Source of the DNA: Virgibacillus sp. 7505
GTDB lineage: Bacteria > Bacillota > Bacilli > Bacillales > Amphibacillaceae
Reading direction: 5' to 3'
Length of the DNA stretch: 64,000 nt
NCBI RefSeq assembly: GCF_002272135.1
Contig: NZ_NPBF01000021.1
Coordinates: forward strand, 62,001-126,000
Of the stretch, positions 1 to 7,993 are shown one piece after another. Below the pieces are notes generated by a model. The model saw only the letters and a list, made by a program, of their open reading frames with translations. It was not told where the DNA came from and made no database searches. Position 1 is the stretch's first letter; every line of letters starts with the position of its first letter. A program made the translations under genes and the position numbers.

Positions 1-643
1 AGATGATTTAAAGCCTTTCCAGCTTAGAAAAATTCGTATTCTGAATGGGTCTCACACACTCATGGCACAACTAGGCATTTTGATGGGCATTGAAATCGTG
101 AGGGAAGCAGTAACACATAAAGAGATGGCACTTTTTATTAGGAATACGATTATTGAGGAGATAATACCCTCGCTAGATCTTGATCCTATGGAATCTTTAG
201 CATATGGAGAGACTGTGTGGGAACGTTTTCTCAACCCCTTTTTGCAGCATAGACTCTCAGATATATCTCTTAATGCCTGTTCCAAGTTCCAATCGAGGCT
301 CCTGCCTACACTAAAAGCATATGTTAGTAAGAACGGTAGACTGCCGGAAAACATCATGAAATCTCTAGCGGCCATCATCTGCTTCTATAAGGCTGAATTG
401 TTAGATGGAAGATATGTAGGAAATGATTTTAACGGCAAAACCTATATTATCCGTGATAATGAACGAGTTTTGGAATTTTTCCATTCACAATGGAGCCTTC
501 TGCAAAGTCAAGAACAATCGCTTCACACAATGGTGAAAGGAATCTTGCAAAACAAGGAAATATGGGGAGAGAATTTACATGAAATCCCAGGCGTGACTAA
601 AAAAACTGCTGCGTTAGTAGCGGAATTGGAGGGCAAACGATGA
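1..643 (+). CDS. uxaB: Tagaturonate reductase (altronate oxidoreductase), 3' part
   Basis: The gene runs in from the left edge: the frame is open from base 2 and the upstream residues (RKIRILNGSHT) continue the family pattern, so the internal ATG at 62 is not the start. About 214 C-terminal residues are present, corresponding to the C-terminal domain of the mannitol dehydrogenase superfamily. UxaB reduces D-tagaturonate to D-altronate with NADH in cytosolic hexuronate catabolism. The family call rests on the NGSHT motif, the length and the directly overlapping uxaA. Fructuronate reductase (uxuB) is the main alternative, but uxaA as neighbour favours uxaB. Confidence 0.85.
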   Translation, partial: DDLKPFQLRKIRILNGSHTLMAQLGILMGIEIVREAVTHKEMALFIRNTIIEEIIPSLDLDPMESLAYGETVWERFLNPFLQHRLSDISLNACSKFQSRLLPTLKAYVSKNGRLPENIMKSLAAIICFYKAELLDGRYVGNDFNGKTYIIRDNERVLEFFHSQWSLLQSQEQSLHTMVKGILQNKEIWGENLHEIPGVTKKTAALVAELEGKR

Positions 644-2142
644 GCTTAAATGCATCTATTCTATTGCATGAAAACGATGGGGCAGCTGTTGCATTGCGTG
701 ACATCCGCATGGGAGAAACAATTTTGATTGAGGAACTTTCTAAATCCATAAAGGCTACCGAAGACATCGCAAAAGGCCATAAGTTTGCAGTCAGAGAGAT
801 TGCACAAGGAGATAATGTCCTGAAATTCGGTTATTCCATTGGGATAGCTACCGAGCACATCATGGAGGGTTCCTGGATACACACCCACAATGTAAAAACC
901 GGCTTGAATGGATTGCTGGAGTACTCCTATGAACCGGATAGGGCATCCAATCAACCAATAAGGGAGAGCAGTTTTTACTTTGATGGGTATGTTCGGGAAA
1001 ATGGAGAGGCCGGCATTCGGAATGAGATATGGATCATCAACACAGTGGGCTGTATCAACAAAACGTGTGAACATCTGGCTAAAATGGGCGGATCATTATA
1101 TGGAGATCGAATCGATGGTATTTACCACTTTTCCCATCCATATGGATGCTCTCAGCTAGGGGATGATTTAACCTATACCCAAACGTTATTGGCTTCACTG
1201 GCAAATCACCCAAATGCAGCCGGTATTTTGGTGGTCGGTCTTGGCTGTGAAAATAATCAAATCGAAGAGTTCAAAAAGGTAATAGGAAAACAGCCAGCTG
1301 GAAGAATCAAGTTTTTAACATCACAGGAAGTGGACGATGAATTCGAGGTCGGAATGGAGCTGATCGGGGAGCTAGTGGAGTATGCGGAACAATTCAAAAG
1401 ACAGCCTGTTCCGGTTTCAAAATTGAAAATTGGTCTTAAGTGCGGTGGTTCAGATGGGTTATCTGGTATTACTGGCAATCCATTAGCAGGCATGATTTCT
1501 GACTGGATCATCTCTGAAGGAGGGACTTCCATACTGACCGAGGTACCAGAAATGTTCGGTGCAGAAACAATCCTCATGAATCGAGCAGCCAATGAAGAAG
1601 TCTTTCATAAAATTGTTCATCTAATAAACGATTTTAAAGAGTATTTCATAAGACACGGACAGGAAATTTATGAAAATCCCTCTCCAGGCAATAAGAAGGG
1701 CGGCATTACGACACTGGAGGAAAAGTCGCTTGGCTGTACCCAAAAAGGCGGTCATTCGATTGTCCAGGATGTAGTCCCTTATGGGGAAAAAGTCAAAGTG
1801 ACTGGATTGAATCTGGTCCAATCACCAGGTAATGATCTTATTTCTGTCACGGCTCTTGCGGCAGCTGGTGCACATATCGTTCTATTCACTACTGGCAGAG
1901 GAACTCCTTTTGGAGGTCCGGTTCCTACAGTGAAAATCTCCACAAATACAGAGCTTGCACATCGAAAGAAAAACTGGATTGACTTTGATGCGGGCCGGCT
2001 TGTAGACGGAGTGAAAATGGAGGATTTGACTGATGAGCTGATTGAAGACCTTATCGATCTGGCCTCCGGAAAAAGCCGTACGAATAACGAAAAGTTTGAG
2101 TTTAGGGAAATTAGTATCTTTAAAGATGGCGTTACGCTGTGA
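640..2142 (+). CDS. uxaA: Altronate dehydratase
   Basis: A 500-residue protein with the expected UxaA architecture: an N-terminal SAF-type domain of about 100 residues, then the large galactarate/altronate dehydratase domain with conserved stretches such as TVGCINKTCE, HPYGCSQ, GLGCENNQ and LKCGGSDG that hold the metal-binding cysteines and histidines. It dehydrates D-altronate to 2-keto-3-deoxy-D-gluconate. The start ATG overlaps the stop of uxaB by 4 nt (ATGA), indicating translational coupling. Length is normal for the family, with no sign of damage. Confidence 0.93.
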   Translation: MSLNASILLHENDGAAVALRDIRMGETILIEELSKSIKATEDIAKGHKFAVREIAQGDNVLKFGYSIGIATEHIMEGSWIHTHNVKTGLNGLLEYSYEPDRASNQPIRESSFYFDGYVRENGEAGIRNEIWIINTVGCINKTCEHLAKMGGSLYGDRIDGIYHFSHPYGCSQLGDDLTYTQTLLASLANHPNAAGILVVGLGCENNQIEEFKKVIGKQPAGRIKFLTSQEVDDEFEVGMELIGELVEYAEQFKRQPVPVSKLKIGLKCGGSDGLSGITGNPLAGMISDWIISEGGTSILTEVPEMFGAETILMNRAANEEVFHKIVHLINDFKEYFIRHGQEIYENPSPGNKKGGITTLEEKSLGCTQKGGHSIVQDVVPYGEKVKVTGLNLVQSPGNDLISVTALAAAGAHIVLFTTGRGTPFGGPVPTVKISTNTELAHRKKNWIDFDAGRLVDGVKMEDLTDELIEDLIDLASGKSRTNNEKFEFREISIFKDGVTL

Positions 2143-2178
2143 TTCAGGTATCTTATCCTAAACCGGAGGGGAATTATT

Positions 2179-3195
2179 ATGAAAACGATCGTATGCAATA
2201 GTCCCAATCAATTATTAGTGACAGAGAGGAAAAGGCCTGCTGTTAAAGAAGGGGAGGCCTTAGTGAAGATTCATAGGATCGGGGTATGCGGAACGGATAT
2301 ACATGCATACCATGGCAGACAGCCCTTTTTTTCCTATCCAAGAGTTCTGGGACATGAGCTTTCAGGAGAGATTGCTGAATTGAATGAAGAAAACCAAGAC
2401 CTCTCCCTAGGAGATAAAGTGGCAATCATTCCCTATCTGGAATGTGGAGAATGCATAGCTTGCCGAAAGGGAAAACCGAATTGCTGCCGGAACATCCAAG
2501 TGCTTGGTGTCCATACAGATGGTGGCATGCAGGAGTATATTTCGGTACCCACCAGCCATTTGATAAAAATCAATCAATTGTCTTACGATCAGGCTGCTAT
2601 CGTGGAATGTTTGAGTATAGGCGCACATGCTGTCAGTCGGGCTAATATCCAAAGAGATGAATATGTGCTGGTGATTGGGGCAGGTCCAATCGGGTTGGGA
2701 ATCATGCAATATGCAAAGCTCGCTGGAGCAAAAGTCATTGTAATGGATATGAGTATGGAAAGATTGAAATTCTGTCAAAAATGGGCCTCCCCGGATTATA
2801 CAGTAAATGCAAAAGAAAACCCTGAGTATGATATTGCTGAAATCACTAATGGGGATTATCCAACAGCGGTGTTTGATGCGACAGGTAATATTAACTCCAT
2901 GAATAATGCCTATAAATATGCTGCCCATGGAGGAAGCATAATTTATGTAGGCTTGGTACAGGCTGAGCTTCAATTTTCAGATCAGGAATTCCATAAGCGG
3001 GAATTGACCATATACGCAAGTAGAAATGCTACCAAGGAAGATTTCGAAACCGTTATAAATTCCCTGGAAGAAGGAAAAATAGACATTCAACCATTCATTA
3101 CCTGTAATGTATCCCTCGAGTCCCTCCCGGAACGTTTTGAGGAGTTGACTGCACCTGAAACAGGCAACATTAAAATAATGATTGAGTTACCGTAA
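2179..3195 (+). CDS. Zinc-dependent alcohol dehydrogenase, L-galactonate dehydrogenase (LgoD/YjmD)-like
   Basis: A 338-residue MDR-family dehydrogenase. Visible features: catalytic-zinc region GVCGTDIHAYHG followed by GHE, a structural zinc site with four clustered cysteines (CGECIACRKGKPNCC), and a Rossmann nucleotide site VIGAGPIGLG. The segments YPRVLGHE and FSDQEFHKRE-SRNAT resemble, from memory, E. coli LgoD, which oxidises L-galactonate to D-tagaturonate. B. subtilis has a related gene, yjmD, in its hexuronate locus. Next to uxaB-uxaA this activity would feed D-tagaturonate straight into UxaB. An AGGGG ribosome site lies 12-16 nt before the ATG. The substrate is inference; the family is secure. 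Confidence 0.8.
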   Translation: MKTIVCNSPNQLLVTERKRPAVKEGEALVKIHRIGVCGTDIHAYHGRQPFFSYPRVLGHELSGEIAELNEENQDLSLGDKVAIIPYLECGECIACRKGKPNCCRNIQVLGVHTDGGMQEYISVPTSHLIKINQLSYDQAAIVECLSIGAHAVSRANIQRDEYVLVIGAGPIGLGIMQYAKLAGAKVIVMDMSMERLKFCQKWASPDYTVNAKENPEYDIAEITNGDYPTAVFDATGNINSMNNAYKYAAHGGSIIYVGLVQAELQFSDQEFHKRELTIYASRNATKEDFETVINSLEEGKIDIQPFITCNVSLESLPERFEELTAPETGNIKIMIELP

Positions 3196-3198
3196 TAA

Positions 3199-3230
3199 AA
3201 GCTGGGGGATGAACCTCCAGCTTCTTTATA
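3199..3230 (+). terminator. Rho-independent terminator of the uxaBA operon
   Basis: Ten-base-pair stem AAGCTGGGGG / CCTCCAGCTT with one G-U pair and a short loop, starting 3 nt after the dehydrogenase stop, followed by a T-rich stretch (CTTTATATTT). Confidence 0.8.
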
Positions 3231-3371
3231 TTTATAGTAGATATGGCGAACTCCCCATGACCCTAAAGATGAAACAGAATCTTACTCATCAAACCAAGAA
3301 AATGCTTATTCAAAAGTACTGAACATAAAAGGCCATCACAGAATGAGAAGGTAAAAGTAGGAGCAGGATTT

Positions 3372-3432
3372 TTGACATACTAAAAATTTAGATATATGAT
3401 TGACCTATCAACTATTGATGTATCAACTATTT
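3372..3432 (+). promoter_or_regulatory. SigA-type promoter with repeat operator for the MarR operon
   Basis: TTGACA at 3372-3377, 17-nt spacer, TATGAT at 3395-3400. Directly downstream is a perfect inverted repeat ATCAA-CTA-TTGAT (3407-3419), and the unit TATCAACTATT occurs twice, 15 nt apart (3406 and 3421). The repeats cover the expected transcription start, so they are a likely binding site for the MarR protein encoded next (autoregulation is inference). Confidence 0.75.
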
Positions 3433-3449
3433 AGGAAGAGGTTATGACG

Positions 3450-3905
3450 ATGACTGCTTGTTCTGTCCGTCTGCAGATTTTCCTGCAGCTGCAGGCTGTA
3501 AATAAAGAGCTCTGCTCAAAGTTTGAGGCATGCTTAGGCGCCAGCCCATCCCGGGTGGAGATTCTTCATTATTTGCTGCAGCATGAGGAAGTGACCCAAT
3601 CAGCATTACAAAAGGAAGTCAATATCGATGCCGCCGCTGTAACGAGACATTTAAAGCAGCTTGAGGCTGCCGGTACGATTGTGCGCTACAAAAAAGCTGA
3701 TGATCAGCGAGCTACATGGGTGAAGCTGGAGGAGGAAGCAAAGCGTCATATCGAACAATCCTATCAGGAAAAAAGCCAGTTCGTGAATGAGACTCTCGCT
3801 GGCTTTTCGGAAGACGAGCTAGAACATTTCCTGCAAATGCTGAGCAAAGTCAGTGAAAATGTGTCCCGTGTTACAAAGAATCAGCTAGGAGGAGAAAACA
3901 AATGA
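3450..3905 (+). CDS. MarR-family transcriptional regulator
   Basis: A 151-residue winged-helix protein: the recognition region around QSALQKEVNIDAAAVTRHLKQLEAAG and the wing (RYKKADDQRATWVKL) are typical of MarR. I chose the ATG at 3450 because the AGGAAGAGG ribosome site is about 8 nt upstream; an in-frame ATG at 3444 is too close. Cysteines at 4, 22 and 28 in the N-terminal dimerisation region could be thiol sensors, as in quinone-responsive regulators (inference). The stop overlaps the nitroreductase start by 4 nt, so the regulator probably controls its own operon for electrophile or quinone detoxification. Confidence 0.88.
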   Translation: MTACSVRLQIFLQLQAVNKELCSKFEACLGASPSRVEILHYLLQHEEVTQSALQKEVNIDAAAVTRHLKQLEAAGTIVRYKKADDQRATWVKLEEEAKRHIEQSYQEKSQFVNETLAGFSEDELEHFLQMLSKVSENVSRVTKNQLGGENK

Positions 3906-4546
3906 ACGAAACATCCATATATAACAAGGAAGCTTTCTTGCAAATCGTACAGGATCGCCGTTCCATCCGAACGTATGATGAAAACGTGAAAATCAGTAAA
4001 GAAGAAATGTCTGAAATGCTCACTGTAGCAACGAAGGCGCCATCATCAGTCAACTTGCAGCCTTGGCGCTTTGTTGTCATCGAAAGCCCGGAAGCGAAAG
4101 CAAAGCTTGCGCCGCTTGCCCGCTTCAATCAGCAGCAAGTGAAAACTTCTTCTGCAGTAATCGCCGTATTTGCTGATATGAATAATCTTGACTACCTGGA
4201 AGAAATCTATGGAAAAGCAGTAGAGCATGGTCTGATGCCGAAAGAGGTCAAAGATCAGCAAGTGGTCTCTATTCGTAATTTGCTTTCAGGTATTACGGAA
4301 CAGAAAAATAGGGAATCAATCCTTATCGATAGCGGTTTAGTATCCATGCAGCTGATGCTGACTGCAAAGGCATATGGTTATGATACAAATCCGATTGGCG
4401 GATTTGAGAAAGACCAAATTGCTGAAGCATTCGATTTGGATAAAGAACGTTATGTTCCTGTCATGCTGCTTTCTATCGGGAAAGCAGCAGATGCTGGCTA
4501 CAAATCCTATCGTATGCCGGTGGAACAAATTACAGAATGGAAATAA
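3902..4546 (+). CDS. Nitroreductase family protein (FMN-dependent NAD(P)H oxidoreductase)
   Basis: A 214-residue protein with the nitroreductase signature: DRRSIRTYDE at residues ~19-28 (FMN phosphate contacts), APSSVNLQPWRF, and C-terminal GGFEKDQI and MLLSIGK segments. Members reduce quinones, nitroaromatics or disulfides using FMN. It is translationally coupled to the MarR gene (ATGA overlap) and followed after 13 nt by a small monooxygenase, an arrangement comparable to B. subtilis electrophile-stress genes (yodC, mhqN). Ribosome site AGGAGG lies 7 nt upstream. The physiological substrate is unknown. Confidence 0.9.
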   Translation: MNETSIYNKEAFLQIVQDRRSIRTYDENVKISKEEMSEMLTVATKAPSSVNLQPWRFVVIESPEAKAKLAPLARFNQQQVKTSSAVIAVFADMNNLDYLEEIYGKAVEHGLMPKEVKDQQVVSIRNLLSGITEQKNRESILIDSGLVSMQLMLTAKAYGYDTNPIGGFEKDQIAEAFDLDKERYVPVMLLSIGKAADAGYKSYRMPVEQITEWK

Positions 4547-4559
4547 GGAGAGAGAAACT

Positions 4560-4853
4560 ATGATTATCATCCACGCTAGAATGTCAGTCAAACCAGAGAA
4601 GAAAGAAGAATTCCTTCAAGAAATCGAAGCAGTTATGGAAGGAAGCCGTGCAGAAGCAGGTAATAACAGCTACGACCTATTCCAGGATCCAAAAGATGGT
4701 AACAGCTTTGTCATGGTGGAGAATTGGAAGGACATGGAGGCTGTCCAAGCACATAATACAAGCAGCCACTTTCAAAAATTCAGCGCCGCTGCCAAAGAAA
4801 TGCTTAGTGCACCACTGGCAGCAGATGTGTATCAAGGTGAGAAATTGAATTAA
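4560..4853 (+). CDS. Antibiotic biosynthesis monooxygenase (ABM) domain protein
   Basis: A 97-residue single-domain protein of the dimeric alpha-beta barrel ABM family: MIIIHARMSVKPEKKEEF at the start, then NSYDLFQDPKDGNSFVMVENWKD and a HNTSSHFQKF motif typical of YcnE/YgiN-like quinol monooxygenases. The ATG at 4560 is preceded by AAGGAGAGA; the frame is open further upstream but without a ribosome site. Third gene of the MarR operon, likely acting on quinone-type compounds with the nitroreductase (inference from context; B. subtilis pairs ycnD-ycnE similarly). Confidence 0.85.
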   Translation: MIIIHARMSVKPEKKEEFLQEIEAVMEGSRAEAGNNSYDLFQDPKDGNSFVMVENWKDMEAVQAHNTSSHFQKFSAAAKEMLSAPLAADVYQGEKLN

Positions 4854-4855
4854 TC

Positions 4856-4886
4856 AAAAAGGATGACCACAATGGTCATCCTTTTT
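4856..4886. terminator. Bidirectional terminator between the MarR operon and the GNAT gene
   Basis: Perfect 14-bp stem (4856-4869 with 4873-4886), loop CAA, flanked by A-rich and T-rich runs. It serves the plus-strand operon and overlaps the last codons and stop of the convergent minus-strand gene, so it can also end that transcript. Confidence 0.9.
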
Positions 4887-5679
4887 CTTTTATCTTTAAC
4901 GGAAGTATTCTTTCATAAAATTCAATTGGACCTGCTTCGGAGATGATAAATTCACGAAAACCTTGTTCACTTACATCATGGAGAGCAACTAATAGGAGTG
5001 ATCGGCCAAAACCTGAATCCCTGCAGTCTTTTCTTACACCCATCGGCCCAAATACTGCACAGTCCTCACTTTGTTTTCGATAGCAGCAAAAACCAGATAA
5101 TTGATTTTTCTTTCGAACTATAAAGACAACACACTCGTCTTCGAGGAGCATCCGCTGCACTTGTTCACTCCAGCGCCAGCCAAAATGCTCTTTTACAAAT
5201 TCAATGATTTCATCCTCATTTGATAAGGAAGCAGTTTCCACATCTGTTTCAGAAATCAAAGGCATCCTTGGTATAGGCAACGTGACGATCAAGTCTTGCG
5301 TTGTACTTACGAGCTGCAAAATATCCTGCCACGTTCTTGCATCCGGAAGGGAGGAAAGGATGCCTTCTAACACATGGGCTTCCGACATGATTATTTGATT
5401 GTACTTTCTTGCACGTGCTGCTCCGAACTCAATCGCTTCAATTAAATTTTCAGATAGAAGATAACCATTATAAATTGTCACCTTTAATTCTTTATCTAGT
5501 TTATCCAAAGCATCTAACAGCGCATTCTCTGAATTTGATTGAAGCAAATAGTGCGTTACCTCTTTCTGTATAATGCCGTCTTCCTTTAAGTAAGAACCAA
5601 AAAAAGCAGAGCAAGTAATAGGTAAATCGGGTTGCTGTGCTGAATCGAGTATTCTTATCAATCGTTTGGAATATTTCAC
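4876..5679 (-). CDS. GNAT-family acetyltransferase with an N-terminal Clp-N-like helical region
   Basis: A 267-residue protein. The C-terminal half (about 145-265) looks like a GNAT domain: FIVRKKNQLSGFCCY, VFGPMGVRKDCRDSGFGRSLL (acetyl-CoA pyrophosphate loop, R-x-x-G-x-G/A type) and a final ISEAGPIEFYER. The N-terminal half contains AIEFGAARARKYNQIIMSEAHVLEGIL-type helices that resemble a Clp N-terminal repeat (A..A...A..YN...........H.L.GIL). That resemblance is my own reading. The start ATG has GGAGA upstream on the minus strand. Substrate unknown; neighbours give no hint. Confidence 0.7.
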   Translation of the reverse strand: MKYSKRLIRILDSAQQPDLPITCSAFFGSYLKEDGIIQKEVTHYLLQSNSENALLDALDKLDKELKVTIYNGYLLSENLIEAIEFGAARARKYNQIIMSEAHVLEGILSSLPDARTWQDILQLVSTTQDLIVTLPIPRMPLISETDVETASLSNEDEIIEFVKEHFGWRWSEQVQRMLLEDECVVFIVRKKNQLSGFCCYRKQSEDCAVFGPMGVRKDCRDSGFGRSLLLVALHDVSEQGFREFIISEAGPIEFYERILPLKIKEKG

Positions 5680-5979
5680 TCACATTCTCCTTATGTTAAG
5701 AAAAGTATACGGTGATGGTTTTAGAGAGGATTTATAGTGTTTAAGACATTTTATCAAAGGAAACAGCAATAATTGCAACAAGATGAAATAAGAAGATAGA
5801 GAAATTATATATTGCTATGTAGGTAACGTTAAAAGTCTTATTCACCAGGTTTACTGCGTATGACAAACAGTCAATTCTGCACAAACTGCTGGGCTGTATC
5901 ATGTGGAAAGCACTAGCAAAGGATAAAGAAAAAATACTGATGGACAGAAAAAATGCATACACGAAAAAGAGGACGCATT
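5680..5979. other. 300-bp intergenic stretch, no gene supported
   Basis: Between the two minus-strand acetyltransferase genes. It contains the ribosome site of the GNAT gene (AAGGAGAATG on the minus strand near 5690). A 73-codon minus frame and short plus frames have no recognisable family or clear ribosome site. No strong terminator hairpin or promoter stood out. Confidence 0.5.
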
Positions 5980-6753
5980 TTATTGCGGCCCCTGCATGTC
6001 AAATTTAGTTTGTAACAATATCTTATATTCATCCTCGTCAATCGTCTGCTTTTCAGGGACACCGTGCTGCCATTTCGTAAAGGAAGAAGGAGTGAGAATA
6101 TACAGACCATCTGTTGTCCTTCTTGTAAGCAGCGGTGACTTATTGAAAGGGGAAGCAGGATGTGTTTCAATAATCTGCTGCATTTGTTCCAGTTCAGTTA
6201 TGTCGGTAATCTGTTTTTCTACCGAGAAAAAATACCCTATACGCCAATCGTTGTCTCGATCCGCTAATTTTAAATGCAGCGTATAACCTTCATCAGCGGC
6301 CATAATACGGAATTGGCCATTAGCAGTTGCCGTCATTTCGCCTGACATAGGAAGTGGAGCAAGAGGTATATTAGCTCCAAATCCGGCATCGACAATATAT
6401 TCTTCACCATCATGCTTCAAAAGGATGGTGACATGTGTATTACCGGTAGGACTCCAGTCATTTTTATCCTCATCGTAAATACAGGCAGATACTAACATTA
6501 CATCGAATCCGCTATCCTCTAAGAAATGATAAAGAAGCGTATTAAGTTCATAGCAAACGCCGCCTTCGCTGTGAATAAGGATTTTTTCCTGCAGACCTTC
6601 TTTTGATAGAAGACTTTTATGTTTCTCAATAATGCGCAGGTTCTCAAAGGGGATGGACTGAGCAAAACGTTGTAATAGTATAGGAAGAGTCTCAAATGTC
6701 ACTTCGCTATCCATATTGATCCGCTGTTGAAATAAGTTTCTGAATGATTGCAT
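5980..6753 (-). CDS. nat: Arylamine N-acetyltransferase
   Basis: A 257-residue NAT-family protein with the complete cysteine-protease-like triad: C67 in GGVCYELN, H107 in GNTHVTI and D122 in VDAGFG. The N-terminal PFENL motif (residues 35-39) is also typical. NATs transfer acetyl from acetyl-CoA to arylamines, hydrazines and arylhydroxylamines in the cytosol. Ribosome site AGGAGG on the minus strand lies 6-8 nt upstream of the ATG. Length is usual for bacterial NATs (about 250-280). Confidence 0.93.
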   Translation of the reverse strand: MQSFRNLFQQRINMDSEVTFETLPILLQRFAQSIPFENLRIIEKHKSLLSKEGLQEKILIHSEGGVCYELNTLLYHFLEDSGFDVMLVSACIYDEDKNDWSPTGNTHVTILLKHDGEEYIVDAGFGANIPLAPLPMSGEMTATANGQFRIMAADEGYTLHLKLADRDNDWRIGYFFSVEKQITDITELEQMQQIIETHPASPFNKSPLLTRRTTDGLYILTPSSFTKWQHGVPEKQTIDEDEYKILLQTKFDMQGPQ

Positions 6754-6801
6754 CGTATTCCTCCTGACTTAGCTAGTATAAATACTTTGTATCAGAGTTG
6801 C

Positions 6802-6830
6802 TTGCATTGTGCTTTTGTATCCTTTATAAT
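6802..6830 (+). promoter_or_regulatory. SigA-type promoter of the guanidine exporter operon
   Basis: TTGCAT (6802-6807), 17-nt spacer, TATAAT (6825-6830), placed about 20 nt before the guanidine-I riboswitch, as expected for a leader promoter. Confidence 0.8.
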
Positions 6831-6850
6831 GACCAGATGAATATGGCAGA

Positions 6851-6943
6851 TAGTTTTCTAGGGTTCCGCAGTTAATAGCTGGTCTGGTCCGAGAGAAAAC
6901 GCACAGCAATGCTGTGACACGGAAGGATAAAAGCCTGGGAGAT
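6851..6943 (+). promoter_or_regulatory. Guanidine-I (ykkC-yxkD) riboswitch
   Basis: The conserved aptamer words are present in order: CTAGGGTTCCG (6858-6868), GGTCTGGTCCGAGAGA (6881-6896), then CACGG-AAGGATAAAAGCCTGGGAGA (6918-6942). This class senses guanidinium and turns on export or degradation genes. The 3' end of the aptamer is also the left arm of the terminator hairpin, giving the usual transcription-attenuation switch. It precedes the SMR pair, a classical context. Confidence 0.95.
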
Positions 6944-6965
6944 TTCTATCTCCCAGGCTTTTTTT
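6931..6965 (+). terminator. Riboswitch-controlled terminator
   Basis: Thirteen-base-pair perfect stem (6931-6943 with 6948-6960), TTCT loop, then a run of T to 6965. The left arm overlaps the aptamer's last conserved segment, so ligand binding should prevent its formation. Confidence 0.92.
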
Positions 6966-6982
6966 GATTGGAGGAAATGAAC

Positions 6983-7321
6983 ATGACAAAACAGTGGCTT
7001 AGCGTAGTGCTGGCAGGACTGATTGAAGTATTATGGGTTATTGGGTTAAAGCACGCAAATAATGCGCTTGAATGGTTGGGTACGATTGTTTGTATCCTGC
7101 TTAGCTTCTATTTGATGCTGCAGGCGAGCAAACATATGCCTGTCGGTACCGTATACGCAGTATTCGTCGGGATCGGTTCGACCGGTACCGTGATTGTGGA
7201 TATGTTATTCTTCGGCGAACCTTTTAAACTGGCGAAGGTCGCGTTGATTGCAGTTCTTCTCATAGGTGTTATTGGACTTAAGCTGGTAACTGGGGACAAA
7301 CAGACAGAGGAGGGTGCCTGA
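6983..7321 (+). CDS. gdnC: SMR-family guanidinium exporter subunit GdnC (YkkC)
   Basis: A 112-residue four-helix small multidrug resistance protein. The membrane-embedded glutamate sits in LAGLIEVLWVIGLK (helix 1), and later helices show the GIGSTGTV motif. I start at the ATG at 6983, 8 nt after GGAGG; ATG 6977 is too close to the ribosome site. Placement after a guanidine-I riboswitch and pairing with a second SMR gene identify it as a subunit of a heterodimeric Gdx-type guanidinium/H+ antiporter rather than a multidrug pump. Its stop overlaps the next start by 1 nt. Confidence 0.93.
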   Translation: MTKQWLSVVLAGLIEVLWVIGLKHANNALEWLGTIVCILLSFYLMLQASKHMPVGTVYAVFVGIGSTGTVIVDMLFFGEPFKLAKVALIAVLLIGVIGLKLVTGDKQTEEGA

Positions 7322-7635
7322 TGGCTTGGATTGTGCTTATCATAGCAGGTATGTTTGAAGTGCTTGGTGTGACAATGATCAATAAACTAAATGAGAAGCC
7401 CAGCTTCAAGAACATCAGCTTATTCGTTCTCGGATTCGCCGGAAGCTTTGGCTGTTTATCCTATAGCATGTCGTATCTGCCGATGGGGACTGCTTATGCG
7501 ATTTGGACCGGAATAGGAACTGCAGGCGGAGCAGTCGTCGGGATGCTTTTCTTCCAGGAATCGAAGGATTGGAAGAGACTCGTCTGTATTGCGCTGATCT
7601 TGGCTTCAGCTGTAGGATTAAAACTGATTGCTTAA
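7321..7635 (+). CDS. gdnD: SMR-family guanidinium exporter subunit GdnD (YkkD)
   Basis: A 104-residue SMR protein with four predicted helices, the helix-1 glutamate in IAGMFEVLGVTMINK and the GIGTAGG motif in helix 3. It differs in charge distribution from GdnC, as expected for the antiparallel partner in a heterodimer. Starts immediately at the end of gdnC (1-nt overlap), ribosome site GGAGGG within the gdnC end. Exports guanidinium across the cytoplasmic membrane. Confidence 0.93.
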   Translation: MAWIVLIIAGMFEVLGVTMINKLNEKPSFKNISLFVLGFAGSFGCLSYSMSYLPMGTAYAIWTGIGTAGGAVVGMLFFQESKDWKRLVCIALILASAVGLKLIA

Positions 7636-7672
7636 AAGAAGAGCATGTGGAGACATATGCTCTTCTTTTTTT
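7634..7672 (+). terminator. Terminator of gdnCD
   Basis: Stem AAGAAGAGCAT / ATGCTCTTCTT around a 10-nt loop, followed by TTTTTTT up to 7672, beginning at the gdnD stop codon. Confidence 0.9.
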
Positions 7673-7993
7673 AGTACTGACTTTTCATCCGTACTTATTT
7701 ACGTAAAATAATTGTAAAGTTCTTTTTTGCTATAATTCGTCTTAATTTTGCAAAAAACCTCAAATTACCAGTTTATAAGACTATTATAATGGTACTATAT
7801 TATTTCTTTTCCTAAACCGGGATATCTGCCTATAGAGTCTCGGGACTTACCGCTTAATTTCTGGAAATCGTTTCATACTCCGTTGACTTTAAATTTTCCT
7901 TTCTTTAGGATTTATTTTAGAAGGTAATGGGTATACATTTATTGGAATCGTTACAACCTTCTGTAAAATTTAATTAAATGAGGAGCTGAGCAA
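7673..7993 (+). promoter_or_regulatory. Upstream region of the T7SS locus with candidate promoters
   Basis: About 320 AT-rich bases without a gene. Candidate nearest to esxA: TTGGAA (7942-7947), 16-nt spacer, TAAAAT (7964-7969), giving a short leader. Other TATAAT words (around 7733 and at 7785-7790) lack a well-placed -35 box. A GAGGAG ribosome site precedes the esxA ATG. In B. subtilis the orthologous yuk promoter is DegU-dependent; I cannot see a defined DegU site here. Confidence 0.45.

Noticed and set aside
4374-4559. N-terminal extension of the ABM monooxygenase frame
   Set aside because: Overlaps the nitroreductase gene, has no ribosome site, and the family start is at 4560.
5741-5962. 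73-codon minus-strand frame in the gap between the acetyltransferases
   Set aside because: No family, no convincing ribosome site; cannot be supported as a gene.
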